A stretch of DNA of 60,474 nucleotides from Chloroflexota bacterium. GTDB lineage: Bacteria > Chloroflexota > Anaerolineae > Aggregatilineales > Phototrophicaceae. The position numbers and the translations under genes are program-made. The stretch lies in the NCBI GenBank assembly GCA_026706455.1, contig JAPOYS010000113.1, positions 1 through 60,474 on the forward strand, written 5' to 3'. The notes beneath the pieces are model-generated. The model did not search any database. It had not been told where the DNA came from and worked only from the letters and a program-made list of their open reading frames with translations. Positions 1-9,131 of this stretch are shown here, one piece after another. The first letter of the stretch is position 1. Every line of letters begins with the position of its first letter.

Positions 1-681
1 CGGATCGCAATCTTCAACATTGTAGGCATAAGTCGCGCCCCATGCGTCTGCTACCCGCAAGCGCCAGTCGAACTTGTCGAAAGCGAAGACTTGTGACGCG
101 CCCGCCAAAACTGCCAAGCGCGTGAGCAGCAGACCGACGGGACCCGCGCCGATGACAGCCACGCTGCTGGCCACGCGGATCTTGCTCAGGTCAATGGCGT
201 GGATGGCGACGCCCAGCGTCTCCAGCAGGGGAGCGACCTCATCACTGAGCGCGTCCGGCAGCGGGAAGCAGTTGCGCGCGCAGACGTTCATCCGCTCGCG
301 CAGGGCGCCATCTTCGGGGAAGAGCCCGTAGAAATAATGATGGGGGCAGAGATTGGGATGGCCCCGCTCGCACAGCTCACAGCGCCAGCAGGGCACGGCT
401 GGCTCAACGGCCACGCGCTGCCCGATCCGCAAGAGCTGGTGCTCGCCATCGAGCGCATCCGCGCCGACCGCCGCGACGGCGCCCATGAATTCATGCCCGA
501 GGACGAAGGGCTGGCTGACGACGGTGTAGCCGATGCGCCCGGTCTCGTACATGTGCAGGTCGCTGCCGCAGATGCCGACGGTTTTGATGTCCAGCGTAAC
601 TTCGCCGGGTGCGGGCGGAGGCGGCACTGGCTCGCTGGCGATGCGGATGTCTCTCGCTCCGTGCAAGCGCGCGACTTGCAT
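1..681 (-). CDS. zinc-dependent alcohol/sorbitol dehydrogenase (MDR family), C-terminus cut by window edge
   Basis: The gene reads from an ATG at 681, with an AGGA-like ribosome site just upstream, to the window edge, giving 227 of roughly 340 expected codons. The MDR zinc dehydrogenase pattern is clear. GICGSDLHMYETG near residue 38 carries the catalytic-zinc Cys, and GHEF near 63 carries the His-Glu pair. The structural-zinc lobe has four Cys at about 98, 101, 104 and 112, and a Rossmann GAGPVG motif follows near 175. Such enzymes oxidise sugar alcohols or alcohols with NAD(P)+. It lies downstream of the TrpX-type importer on the same strand, after a gap of about 120 bp, so it may belong to that operon. 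Substrate cannot be told. Confidence 0.9.
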   Translation of the reverse strand, partial: MQVARLHGARDIRIASEPVPPPPAPGEVTLDIKTVGICGSDLHMYETGRIGYTVVSQPFVLGHEFMGAVAAVGADALDGEHQLLRIGQRVAVEPAVPCWRCELCERGHPNLCPHHYFYGLFPEDGALRERMNVCARNCFPLPDALSDEVAPLLETLGVAIHAIDLSKIRVASSVAVIGAGPVGLLLTRLAVLAGASQVFAFDKFDWRLRVADAWGATYAYNVEDCDP

Positions 682-802
682 AGTTCCTGTCCTTTGCGTT
701 GTGATTGCTACATCAATCTAGCACTATCGCGCGGAAACAAAAAGAGGACGATTCTCATGAACCGCCCTCCGCTGAAATGCTGCGCTTGGTTGAGGCCGAA
801 GA

Positions 803-1987
803 CTATCCGTCGGCGGCATCCAAGGCCGCCTGCTGCTCTTCGATCATCTCGTCCGTGCAGTAAAGTTCGGCCAGGAAAGCCAGATCAGCTTCACGGCGCT
901 CTTCCAGGCTCATCTCCGGCAGGCTGGGCGGCGTCCGATCTTGGGTGCTTTCGCCGCCTTCTATGACATAATCCGCCAGCGCCAGCAGTTCCTCCGAAAA
1001 ACTGATATCGGCTTCCGCCGCCGCATCCAGGTTCAGCGCGACCCCGAGGCTGGGCAAGGCGTTAATGGCGAGCGAGGAAACATCAAAGCTGCCTTCCAAA
1101 TGGGCGGCCAGCATGCGCCCGACCACGACGCCCTCGCGGTAAAAGTCATCGAAGCCAGCGCCGACATGCGCGCCGCGGTGGACATTGCCGACCGCCGGCG
1201 AATATACGGGCACGCCATATTGCGCCGCCGCTTCCGTGATGGCGGATAGCCCGCGGACTTCGAGAGCGCTGCTGGAGATCAGGATCGCTTCGACGCCTTT
1301 GTCCAGCAGCGTTTCCGCGGCGACTGGCACATCCGACAGGTTCGTTATGGGAGCGGCTTCAACTGCCATGCCCAGCGCTTCGGCATATTGCGTGATTTGC
1401 TCTAGCCCATTGACGCTGTTCGGCGCGGCCGCGTCCACCATTGTGCCGACCTTACTAATATCCGGCTGCTGCAAGCGCAGCAGAGACACGATCTGATCGA
1501 ATGGCACCTGCGCCTGCGTCCCCGCGATATGCCGCGGTTTTAGGCAGGGCGCGTCGGCGATGCCCGCGGTGTAGGGCGCGGATACGATGCTGAAGAGGAC
1601 CAGCGGCGGCTGCTCCAGGTCAAGCGTGAGATTGGCGGCAATCTGCGCCACCGGCGTCATCAGCGGCAGCAAGATATCCGCGCCGCGGTCCAGCGCGTTC
1701 TCGACCATGATATTGGCGGTTGGCAGGTCCATCCCGCCATCCCCCCAGATGATAGTGACGCGCTCGCCTGCCAGATCCTGTTCCTCATTCAAAAGGGCGC
1801 GCTCATCGGCGTTGATGAACTGGTAGGCTTGCAGCACATCCAGGATGCCTATTCTCGTCAGTTCATTCAGCGCTGTCCGCCCGAAGCGCAAGATGGCGAT
1901 CGTCGGCTTGTCCGCGTCTTGCGCCAGGGCTAATGGCGTCATCAGCATAGACAGAGCGATTAGGACTAGCAGGGTTTTCCGAAACAT
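803..1987 (-). CDS. TrpX-type ABC transporter substrate-binding protein (first paralogue)
   Basis: This 394-residue exported protein belongs to the ABC_sub_bind (PF04392) type. A Sec signal peptide covers roughly residues 1-22 (MFRKTLLVLIALSMLMTPLALAQ). The ATG at 1987 is preferred over an upstream in-frame start because CAAGGAG sits 5 bases before it and the signal peptide begins there. The paralogue 2026-3222 lies just upstream in the same direction, and an ATPase and permease follow farther upstream, so this is one importer operon. Family members bind small amides, amino acids or purine-like ligands, and the ligand here is unknown. The C-terminus carries a charged tail of about 40 residues with one Cys (LPEMSLEERREADL...) that the paralogue also has. 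Confidence 0.88.
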   Translation of the reverse strand: MFRKTLLVLIALSMLMTPLALAQDADKPTIAILRFGRTALNELTRIGILDVLQAYQFINADERALLNEEQDLAGERVTIIWGDGGMDLPTANIMVENALDRGADILLPLMTPVAQIAANLTLDLEQPPLVLFSIVSAPYTAGIADAPCLKPRHIAGTQAQVPFDQIVSLLRLQQPDISKVGTMVDAAAPNSVNGLEQITQYAEALGMAVEAAPITNLSDVPVAAETLLDKGVEAILISSSALEVRGLSAITEAAAQYGVPVYSPAVGNVHRGAHVGAGFDDFYREGVVVGRMLAAHLEGSFDVSSLAINALPSLGVALNLDAAAEADISFSEELLALADYVIEGGESTQDRTPPSLPEMSLEERREADLAFLAELYCTDEMIEEQQAALDAADG

Positions 1988-2025
1988 TTTCCACTCCTTG
2001 AGTGATTCGATTACATGTGTACGGT

Positions 2026-3222
2026 TTATTCCGCCGCCGCGTCCAAAGCTGCCTGCTGCTCGGCGACCATCTCGGGACTGCACTGGAGCCCGGCGAGCAA
2101 TTCCAGGTCGGCCGCCCGGCGCTCCTCGAGGCTCATCTCCGGCAGCGTGATTTCAACTTCCGGGTATAAGGCGGAGACGCCTTGCTCGGTCTCCCCGTTC
2201 TCGACGATGTAAGCCGCCCCGTCCAGCAGCGTCTGTGAGATCTCGACGTCTTGTAAATCGGCCGCGTCCAAATTGACGGCGAAGGCGAATTCATCGCTTT
2301 CGTAGATGCTGGTCGCGGCGATATCGATGTCCCCGTTGAGATGCGCGATCAACATATTGCCGGCGATGACGCCCTGTTTGTATAAGCCAAAGAAGCCGCC
2401 GCCGATCGTCCCGCCGCGATAGGCGTTCTGTGGCGCGGAAAAGACCACCGGCAGCCCATAGTCGTATGACAGCGTCAAGAGCAGCTGAAAGCCTTGGAAA
2501 GTGAAGATCGGGATGATGATCGCCTCCGCGCCCCGGTTCGCCAGGTTTTCGACCGTTTGATACAAGTCCTGCGTCGCCATGATGGTGTCAGCTTCGATGG
2601 TCAATCCCAGAGACGCGGCGATTTCTGTTATCCGCTGCACCCCTACTTCGCTGGCGCGCTGGGCGGGCGAGTAGATGGCGCCCGCCACTTTCATATCCGG
2701 ATCTTGCATCAATAGCAACGGGACGATGTCTTCATAATTTGTTACCGGCACTGTACCGGTAACAAAGTCGGGCTTGACGCAGGGCGCTTGGGCGACGCCG
2801 GTGATGTACGGTCCTGAGGTCACGGTGAATATCAGCTTGGGCGGGTCGAGAAAATCGCGAATGGCAAAATAGGCGATTTGCGTCATCTGCGTCGTGAAGG
2901 TGATGAATACGTCAGCGTCTCGGTCGATGGCTTTGTCAATGATGGCGTTCGCTTCCATTCGGTCAAAGAGGGCGTCGCCATAGATCACATTTATATTCTC
3001 GCCCTCGATCGAGCGTTCATCGTCCAAGAGGGCGCGTTCCTCTTCGTTGATAAAGCCGTAGACCTGCAACATGTCCAGGATGGCTTTTTCGGCTAAGGCG
3101 ACGTTCCTGGAATCGCCCCATTTCAACCATGCGACTGTCGGCTTGTCATTGCTCTGCGCCATGGCGGGCGGTGCATACGTCAGCAACGTCAAGGCGAGCA
3201 AGAGCACAGCAGTCCTTCTCAT
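2026..3222 (-). CDS. TrpX-type ABC transporter substrate-binding protein (second paralogue)
   Basis: This 398-residue exported binding protein (PF04392 type) has a clear signal peptide ending near AMAQ (residue 23). A GGAGG site lies 7 bases before the ATG. It resembles the 803-1987 protein throughout, for example DKPTVAWLKWGDSRN against DKPTIAILRFGR, and in the conserved tail LPEMSLEERRAADL. It is therefore a tandem duplicate that has diverged. The two genes are only 38 bp apart and probably co-transcribed. Having two binding proteins with one ATPase and permease suggests a widened ligand range, which is an inference. Confidence 0.88.
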   Translation of the reverse strand: MRRTAVLLLALTLLTYAPPAMAQSNDKPTVAWLKWGDSRNVALAEKAILDMLQVYGFINEEERALLDDERSIEGENINVIYGDALFDRMEANAIIDKAIDRDADVFITFTTQMTQIAYFAIRDFLDPPKLIFTVTSGPYITGVAQAPCVKPDFVTGTVPVTNYEDIVPLLLMQDPDMKVAGAIYSPAQRASEVGVQRITEIAASLGLTIEADTIMATQDLYQTVENLANRGAEAIIIPIFTFQGFQLLLTLSYDYGLPVVFSAPQNAYRGGTIGGGFFGLYKQGVIAGNMLIAHLNGDIDIAATSIYESDEFAFAVNLDAADLQDVEISQTLLDGAAYIVENGETEQGVSALYPEVEITLPEMSLEERRAADLELLAGLQCSPEMVAEQQAALDAAAE

Positions 3223-3381
3223 GTGGAACCTCCGGCAGCGCGATTCAATCTGTATCTAGTCTACTCTTCCGCGCGGGACTCATCAACTGCGTCGGGCCGC
3301 TCCCGCCAGAAATTCCATCAACGTTGGATATTGCGTACTTGTATGTAAACCGCGCGCTGAACGCCCACATGAGTCAGGAGC

Positions 3382-4176
3382 CTAACCCAGCAATTGAGCG
3401 TCGGAGAGTTCGGTTCCGTCTTGCAAAGAATGGAAACGATCAATCAAGTCCGCGGGCTTCAGGTTCCGCCGCTCTTCGCCGGCGATTTCGAATACAATCT
3501 GGCCTCGGTTCATCATGATTACGCGGTCGCCCAAATCGCAGGCTTGCTGCATGCTGTGCGTGATCATCACGACGCTGAGGTCGTTCGCTTCCGCCAGGTC
3601 CTGCGTCAGCGCGATCACCTGCTCGGCCGCGTTCGGATCCAGCGCGGCGGTATGCTCGTCAAGCAGCAGCAGCTTGGGCTGGGTCAAGGTCGCCATGACC
3701 AGGGTAATCGCCTGCCGCTGCCCGCCGCTGAGCAGAGCGACATCGGCGTCCAGTCGATGTTCCAAACCCAGATGCTGACGTTCCAATTGCGCAAAGAAGC
3801 GGGCGTCATCCGCCTGCTTGACATCACGGCGAAAACCGGCGCCGCGCCCGTGAATAGCCGCCAGCGACAGGTTCTCGCGGATGGTCAAGCCGGGGCAAGT
3901 GCCGAGGCGGGGGTCCTGAAAAACGCGGCCGATATCGTGGGAGCGGCGGAATTCGGGCGTATAGGTGATATCCCGTCCGTCGAGGGTGATGCGACCGCTG
4001 TTGGGCTCAACCGCGCCCGAAATCACATTGAAGAACGTGCTTTTGCCGGCGCCGTTCGATCCGATAACCGTGACGAATTCGCCTTCCGCTACCGAGAGGG
4101 AGAGAGCCTGTAGCGCGCGCACTTCGTTGGGTGTGCCCGCGTTGAAGGTTACCGAAACATCGTCGAGTGATAACAT
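3382..4176 (-). CDS. ABC transporter ATP-binding protein (TrpZ-like)
   Basis: This 264-residue cytoplasmic ATPase has a full set of motifs: Walker A GSNGAGKST near 39, Q-loop FQDPRLG, signature LSGGQRQ, Walker B LLLLDEHTAALD, and an H-loop His in MITHSM. The length is normal for a single nucleotide-binding domain. It starts 8 bases after the permease stop, so the two are co-transcribed and presumably form the energised membrane complex that serves the two downstream binding proteins. The order permease, ATPase, binding proteins fits TrpXYZ-type importers. The ligand is not revealed. Confidence 0.92.
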   Translation of the reverse strand: MLSLDDVSVTFNAGTPNEVRALQALSLSVAEGEFVTVIGSNGAGKSTFFNVISGAVEPNSGRITLDGRDITYTPEFRRSHDIGRVFQDPRLGTCPGLTIRENLSLAAIHGRGAGFRRDVKQADDARFFAQLERQHLGLEHRLDADVALLSGGQRQAITLVMATLTQPKLLLLDEHTAALDPNAAEQVIALTQDLAEANDLSVVMITHSMQQACDLGDRVIMMNRGQIVFEIAGEERRNLKPADLIDRFHSLQDGTELSDAQLLG

Positions 4177-4184
4177 ATTTTGAC

Positions 4185-5234
4185 CTATCCGCCATGCCTC
4201 TGTCGATACGTCTTCCAGCGGTCGTAAAGTCTCGGCGTGCCCAGCGCCGCCAGCACAACCAGCGCGCTGACAAACTGAATGTCGGTGGTTGGCAGGTCCA
4301 GGGCGCTGAAGATCCAGGCGCGCGAAATATCGAAGATCAACATGCCGGTCACCGCCGCGATCAATAGCTGGCCGACCGTCCGCGGGCGCAGCAGCACCTC
4401 GCCGATGATCACGGCGGCCAAGCCGCGCACGATCAGCCCGAAGCCAAGACTGACATCGGCAAAGCCAAATTGCTGCACCACCAGCGAACCGGCCACGCCT
4501 GCCAGCCCATTCGCCACCATCAGACCGATTATGATCATCAGATTGTGATTTATGCCGGTCGCCCGCACCATCTGCGAGTTCTTGCCAGTCGCGCGGATCG
4601 CCAATCCGATTTCAGTGCGCAGAAATAAATAAAGGATCACGAGCACAACAACAACGATCATGCCGAATAGCATGATCTCCAGGAGGTTAGTAGATTGTCG
4701 GCGCATTTGATCGCCGAATTGCTCGACCAGCCAAGTGCGGAAGGCTTTGGAATGGCGGCTGATCAGCGTTTCCTGATTCAGCAGGGGCACGTTGCTCCGG
4801 CCCTGCATCACATGCAGGGTCACCGTATAGGCGGCCGTGATCACGATGATGCTGGCGAGCAGACCTTCGATTTTGAAGATGATGTCGATCAGGGCGGTCG
4901 CCATGCCGGTCAGCGCGCCGGCGGCGAATCCCATCAAAATAGCAAACTCGGGGCTGTGCCCGTTGACGATAAGGATGGCGCAAGCGGCGCCGCCGATGGG
5001 AAAAGCGCCGTCCACCGTCAGATCGACGAAACCCAAGACGCGGAAGGTCATGAAGACGGTGACGCCGGCCAAGGCGTAGCCCAAGCCCTGACCTATCGCC
5101 CCGATGTTGACGTTGCCGAGCGACATGAAGATCGCCACGATGATCGCCAGCAGGGCGCCTCGCAGTAGAAAGCCTCGATTCGCGCGCAAATCGGGCGCCT
5201 GCGGCTGGTTGGAGGCTGCTGTTGTCACCGTCAT
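4185..5234 (-). CDS. ABC transporter permease (TrpY-like, BPD_transp_2)
   Basis: This integral membrane protein of 349 residues has about eight to ten hydrophobic segments and follows the branched-chain/ribose permease pattern (PF02653). Recognisable pieces are GNVNIGAIGQGLGYAL near residue 45 and FGFADVSLGFGLIVRGLAAVIIGE near 255. It is the first gene of the importer operon, with a candidate promoter at 5290-5319. It should form a homodimeric channel with the adjacent ATPase. The role is firm at family level and the substrate is unknown. Confidence 0.9.
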   Translation of the reverse strand: MTVTTAASNQPQAPDLRANRGFLLRGALLAIIVAIFMSLGNVNIGAIGQGLGYALAGVTVFMTFRVLGFVDLTVDGAFPIGGAACAILIVNGHSPEFAILMGFAAGALTGMATALIDIIFKIEGLLASIIVITAAYTVTLHVMQGRSNVPLLNQETLISRHSKAFRTWLVEQFGDQMRRQSTNLLEIMLFGMIVVVVLVILYLFLRTEIGLAIRATGKNSQMVRATGINHNLMIIIGLMVANGLAGVAGSLVVQQFGFADVSLGFGLIVRGLAAVIIGEVLLRPRTVGQLLIAAVTGMLIFDISRAWIFSALDLPTTDIQFVSALVVLAALGTPRLYDRWKTYRQRHGG

Positions 5235-5289
5235 AAGGAGACGCTCCGTGGTCAGGTGTGGCTCAATTGACTGTTTTCATCTTAGGTTT

Positions 5290-5319
5290 AGTATATCGTA
5301 ATCGTAATTTTCGTTCCAA
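5290..5319 (-). promoter_or_regulatory. candidate sigma70-type promoter for the TrpX-type importer
   Basis: On the minus strand TTGGAA (5319-5314) and TATACT (5295-5290) are separated by 18 bases, about 60 bases upstream of the permease ATG at 5234. The surrounding DNA is AT-rich against a GC-rich background. Only the spacing and hexamers support this. Confidence 0.42.
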
Positions 5320-5456
5320 CGACGGCGGCGGGAAGTTGCGGCGGTCTTCACTTGGGCTTGCTTGCGCTCGTGTTCGACCCGGCGGGATGCGGCGCGCGTC
5401 GAGTCTATGCTATGTTATTATTGTCAGTCAATTGCTGAAGTGTTAGGCGAAGCGCC

Positions 5457-6116
5457 GTGGTTGAGAAACGTCCCATCGACAAGCTGATTATCAAAGGCTT
5501 TAAGTCCCTGCAAGATGTGGAACTTGAGCTGGGCCCGCTCAATGTGCTGATCGGCCCGAACGGGGGCGGGAAGAGTAATCTCACCTCTTATTTTCAGATG
5601 CTGCGCCGTATGGTTGAGGAAGACTTGCAACTGTGGACAGGGCTGCAGGACGGGGCAGATCGGATTCTGACTTATGGATCGAAGACAACACCTCAACTCG
5701 AACCTTACATTCAGTTTGGCCAGAACGCTTATTAGTTTTCTCTGGTCCCTGGCGCTGGGGATCGATTCCTGTTTGCAAGTGAACTACTGGTCATGCTCGG
5801 AAGGGATCGACAGCCTTATTCACTGGGTCGCGGTCACAATGAAGCAAAGCTCAAGTCGATGACGCGGCCCCCGGATGCCATAACGCTTCTTGGCGCGCTA
5901 TTTCGAGTAGCGTCTTTAGGGACGCAAGTCATTGTGGCAACGCAATCCGTCTCGTTGCTGGACGAGTTCTCGATCGACGACTTGATTGGGGTGGAACTTA
6001 GCGATGGCGTTTCGGTTTTCAAACGCCTTAGCGAGGATGATTTTGCCTACTGGCTGGAAGACTTCTCAGTTGGTGAACTTTGGGACAAAAACGCGCTTGG
6101 CGGGGGTGTGCCCTAA
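5457..6116 (+). pseudogene. AAA ATPase (AAA_21/OLD-like) remnant with in-frame stop and internal deletion
   Basis: From GTG 5457 the reading shows an N-terminal AAA domain: IKGFKSLQDVELELGPLN, then Walker A GPNGGGKSN near residue 40. A TAG at 5733-5735 breaks the frame where family members usually have a residue between Asn-Ala-Tyr and Phe. The same frame then continues with FLFASELL and GRGHNEAKLKS. Next it jumps near 5870 to the C-terminal part (ITLLGALFRVASLGTQVIVATQS, then WLEDFSVGELW). The segment holding Walker B (usually DEPELGLHP) is missing. It therefore carries at least a nonsense codon plus an internal deletion. Intact relatives are about 370 residues and are often coupled to a DUF4276 partner, as here. 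Confidence 0.75.
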
Positions 6117-6295
6117 TGACTGCGGTATATGTCATTTGTGAAGGCCGCGCCGAAATACGGTTTGTAAAACACGTCTTAGCTCCGGTCTTGGGATCGCAGG
6201 AACTATTCCTGTACCCAATCAGGATCGGTACACGCAATCATAAGGGCGGCAATGTCTCGTTTGAAGGTTGCGGACAAACGTTCGAGACCAGTTGA
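6116..6295 (+). pseudogene. truncated DUF4276-like (TOPRIM-like) partner of the AAA ATPase
   Basis: The ATG at 6116 overlaps the last base of the ATPase stop. The first 50 codons (VYVICEGRAEIRFVKHVLAP, then GTRNHKGGNVSFE) match the start of DUF4276 proteins, which are normally about 200 residues. Similarity is lost near 6265 and a stop follows at 6295. The remainder has been replaced by the oppositely oriented methyltransferase remnant. The N-terminal CEG...E pattern resembles the TOPRIM acidic motif. AAA plus TOPRIM-like pairs occur in antiphage systems such as PARIS, but assigning this relic to one is only inference. Confidence 0.6.
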
Positions 6296-6658
6296 ACAAC
6301 AGCCAAACTTCATATTGTTCCACCATGGTTGACTATTATGGACTTTCGTCAGGGAATGATGCCTGAGAATCTCAGCTGCGTTGTCGAAGAGATCGCCCCA
6401 TTGGGGGCATTCGAAGCCTTTCTGATTTCCGGCCTTTGAAAACGGCTGGCAGTGAAAACCCGCACAGAGAATGTCGTGCTCAGGAATATCTGCTTCTGAC
6501 ACCGAGCGTATATCGCCTACAGGTAACATCCCAAAATTCTTGCGATAAAGTTGCCGCAATTCTCCGTCTATTTCGCTAGCAAATACACACTCGCATTCAA
6601 GGCTCTTGAGGGCCGAGTGAAAACCACCGAGACCGGCAAATAGATCTACGAATTTCAC
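6203..6658 (-). pseudogene. truncated C5-cytosine DNA methyltransferase (Dcm-like)
   Basis: From GTG 6658 the minus strand reads VKFVDLFAGLGGFHSALKS, the SAM-binding motif I of C5 methyltransferases. Motif IV follows as CAGFHCQPFSKAG near residue 70. The catalytic Cys is present but the nearly invariant Pro before it is His. Similarity ends near 6350, just after LFDNAAEILR. The rest of the frame, to 6203, looks unrelated and overlaps the DUF4276 relic. Motifs VI-X and the target recognition domain are absent; intact enzymes exceed 300 residues. It is judged inactive. Confidence 0.7.
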
Positions 6659-6758
6659 CTGCAACTAACTCTCTGTCGTTAGTGCACTTGTTACAATTGT
6701 AGTATTCTAGCTCAAATGCGTAAAATTGTGAAACAAAATAACGACTGGAGTTGCGTTA

Positions 6759-8588
6759 TTACACCGCCACTTCCTCCAGCCGATGATACTGGCTCATGTA
6801 AAGCTGGTGATAAAAGCCGCCCATCGCCAGCAGTTCGTCATGCGTGCCTCGCTCGACAATCCGCTTGTCATTGACCACCAGCACCTGGTCGGCATTGCGG
6901 ATCGTGCTCAATCGGTGAGCGATGACGAAAGCGGTCCGTCCCTCCAATAGCCGCAGCAACGCCTCCTGAATCTGAATCTCCGTGCGCGTGTCCACGCTGC
7001 TGGTCGCCTCATCGAGGATCAGGATGCGCGGATCAGCCAGGATCGCCCGCGCGATCGCCAGCAGCTGCCGCTGCCCCTGGCTGAAGTTATGCCCCTTCTC
7101 CGACACTTGCGTCTGATAGCCGCGCGGCAAGAGGTGGATGAAGCCATCGGCGTTCGCCAGCTTGGCCGCTTCGATCACCTCGGCGTCGCTCGCGTCCAGG
7201 CGGCCGTAGCGGATGTTCTCCATCACCGTGCCGCTGAAGAGAAAGGTATCCTGCAAGACGATGCCCAGTTGCTGGCGGATCGAATCCTGCGTCACCGCGC
7301 GGATATCAATGCCGTCAATGTAGATGATTCCCTCGCTGACATCGTAGAAGCGACTGAGCAAGCTGATGATGGTCGTCTTGCCGGCGCCCGTTGGCCCGAC
7401 CAGCGCGATCGTCGCCCCCGGCGCGACATCCAGGCTGATATCCTCCAGCACCAGCGCGCCCGGCTCATAGGCGAAACTAACGCGGTCGAAAGTGACGGCG
7501 CCGCGGATATCCCGCAGCGGCTCGGCGCCCGGCGCGTCGGTAACGGACGGCGTCGCGTCAAGGACGGCGAATATGCGTTCCGCGCCCGCCAGCGCCGATT
7601 GCAACTGGTTGTACACCATAGCGATGCCGCGCATCGGGCGGAAGAAATTCATGATGTAGACGACGAAGGTCGCCAGCACGCCAACCGACACGATATCGCG
7701 CAAAGCCAGCCAGCCGCCCAGCAGCGCCGTCGCCGCCACTGACAGTATCATCATCGTCGTGAACATCGGTCCCAGCGCGGCTGTGATGAAATCAGCGCGG
7801 ATGCCGACGCTGCGATAGGCTTCGCTCGCTTCCTGAAACTGCGCGATGGCGGCGCGCTCCTGCGCATAAGCCTGCACGGTGCGGATGCCGGTGATGTTCT
7901 CCTCCATCACCGCGTTCAGCAGGCCCAGGTTCTTCTGCATGCCGCGAAAAGCGACCCGCGTCCGCTCGGTCACTTGCCGGGTGATGTAGAGCATGATCGG
8001 CAGGATGATCAGTGTGCCGATCGCCAGCGGCAGATTCAGCAGCAGCATCGCGACCATGATGCCGCCCAGCGACAAGATGTTGGTCGTGAACTGGATCAGT
8101 CCGTTCGAGAGGATCTGATTGATCGTTTCGCTGTCGTTGCTGATGCGGCTCATCAGATCGCCGGTGCGGTGGCTGTCGTGATAATCCATCGAGAGCGCCT
8201 GAAAATGCCGAAAGAGCGCCGCGCGGATATCGGCGACGAAGTATTGGCCCACGCGCGTCATGATGATGCCGTGAACCGCCGTGAACAGACCCTGCGCCAG
8301 ATACACCGCCAGCATCAAGAGGGCGATGGCGACCAAGCCCTCGAGGTCGGCGTGTATCACGTATTGATCAATCGCGCGCCCCTGCAGCGCCGGACCGATC
8401 AAGCCAAGCAGCGTGCCCAGGACCACCAGCAGCGCGACCAGCAGCAAACGACCATGGTAGGGCTTGAGATAATCCGAAAGCCGCAGCAGCGTGCCCCGCC
8501 GATCCTTCGCTTTCTCGCCCGTCGGTCGGCCGCCGCCGTGCCCGCCCATGAAGCGCGGCCGCGGGCTAGACGCGCCTTGATTAGTCAC
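6759..8588 (-). CDS. heterodimeric ABC exporter subunit (canonical Walker B half)
   Basis: This is a half-transporter of 609 residues with six membrane helices (ABC_membrane, about residues 45-330) followed by a nucleotide-binding domain: Walker A GPTGAGKTT, Walker B ILILDEATSSVD with the catalytic Glu, and an H-loop His in IAHRLST. The signature is the degenerate FSQGQRQ instead of LSGGQ. That pairs with the partner 9381-11150, whose signature is canonical but whose Walker B Glu is Asp, the TM287/TM288 pattern. Start is GTG 8588 with GGAG 7 bases upstream. Such exporters move drugs, lipids or peptides outward; the substrate here is unknown. Confidence 0.93.
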   Translation of the reverse strand: MTNQGASSPRPRFMGGHGGGRPTGEKAKDRRGTLLRLSDYLKPYHGRLLLVALLVVLGTLLGLIGPALQGRAIDQYVIHADLEGLVAIALLMLAVYLAQGLFTAVHGIIMTRVGQYFVADIRAALFRHFQALSMDYHDSHRTGDLMSRISNDSETINQILSNGLIQFTTNILSLGGIMVAMLLLNLPLAIGTLIILPIMLYITRQVTERTRVAFRGMQKNLGLLNAVMEENITGIRTVQAYAQERAAIAQFQEASEAYRSVGIRADFITAALGPMFTTMMILSVAATALLGGWLALRDIVSVGVLATFVVYIMNFFRPMRGIAMVYNQLQSALAGAERIFAVLDATPSVTDAPGAEPLRDIRGAVTFDRVSFAYEPGALVLEDISLDVAPGATIALVGPTGAGKTTIISLLSRFYDVSEGIIYIDGIDIRAVTQDSIRQQLGIVLQDTFLFSGTVMENIRYGRLDASDAEVIEAAKLANADGFIHLLPRGYQTQVSEKGHNFSQGQRQLLAIARAILADPRILILDEATSSVDTRTEIQIQEALLRLLEGRTAFVIAHRLSTIRNADQVLVVNDKRIVERGTHDELLAMGGFYHQLYMSQYHRLEEVAV

Positions 8589-8616
8589 CGGCTCTCCAGT
8601 TCCGAGAATTCACAAA

Positions 8617-8695
8617 ATTTTCTACCACCGAGTGCGCCGAGCACACCAAAATCTTTCACCACCGAGATCACCGAGTTTGTCGAGACCACCGAGAT
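8617..8695. repeat. CACCGAG-type repeat block, left side of the GxxExxY gene
   Basis: The block holds five or six degenerate copies of (AC)CACCGAG spaced 8-14 bases apart, beginning TTTTCTACCACCGAG at 8617. It overlaps the last codons of the GxxExxY gene. The block at 9324-9366 is its inverted counterpart and ends in CCTCGGTGGTAAAA. Confidence 0.75.
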
Positions 8696-9131
8696 TGATG
8701 CATACACTGATTCGTTTGATACCTGACGTAAGAAGTCTTTCATTGAAGTTGATTAAGAGCCCGGTCTTCAGCTTCGCCGCCTTTAAGTAGGCGATTAGCT
8801 GAGCTTCGTGTATCGGAAGCAATTCCTTTACAGATTTCAACTTAACAATTACTTCTTCTTCCACGACCAGGTCGGCAGCCATTTCGCCGACATCTTCACC
8901 GTCGTAATGTACAGTAAAACGCTTCTGGCGCTCATAGCGAATTTCGCGACGTGTAAACTCAATGCATAGCGCATTTTCATAGATTTTTTCGTACAAGCCA
9001 GCTCCCAACTTGCTATGCACCGCCATCGCCGCGCCGATGATTCTAAATGTCAAATCGTCGCGTTTGTAACCGTCGACTGCTGCCATATCTGAATCCAATG
9101 TCTTTGCCTTATCTTTTGCCACCGAGTTCAC
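8622..9131 (-). CDS. GxxExxY family protein
   Basis: This is a small protein of 169 residues (GTG 9131) or 154 residues (ATG 9086). The family signature appears as GAGLYEKIYENAL, preceded by RIIGAAMAVHSKLG and followed by KLKSVKELLPIHEAQLIAYLKAA and KTGLLINFN. These fit PF13366, a compact fold with nuclease-like Glu/Lys residues whose function is unestablished. The first and last codons run into CACCGAG repeats, so the true ends are unclear; the C-terminal 20 residues are encoded by repeat DNA. The gene sits between the two subunits of an ABC exporter, which looks like an insertion. Confidence 0.82.
   Translation of the reverse strand: MNSVAKDKAKTLDSDMAAVDGYKRDDLTFRIIGAAMAVHSKLGAGLYEKIYENALCIEFTRREIRYERQKRFTVHYDGEDVGEMAADLVVEEEVIVKLKSVKELLPIHEAQLIAYLKAAKLKTGLLINFNERLLTSGIKRISVCINLGGLDKLGDLGGERFWCARRTRW

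Noticed and set aside
2003..2015. Second operator like the palindrome at 18359
   Set aside because: Only half (TTCGATTACA) matches, and the site lies in a 38-bp gap within an operon, where a repressor site is less expected.
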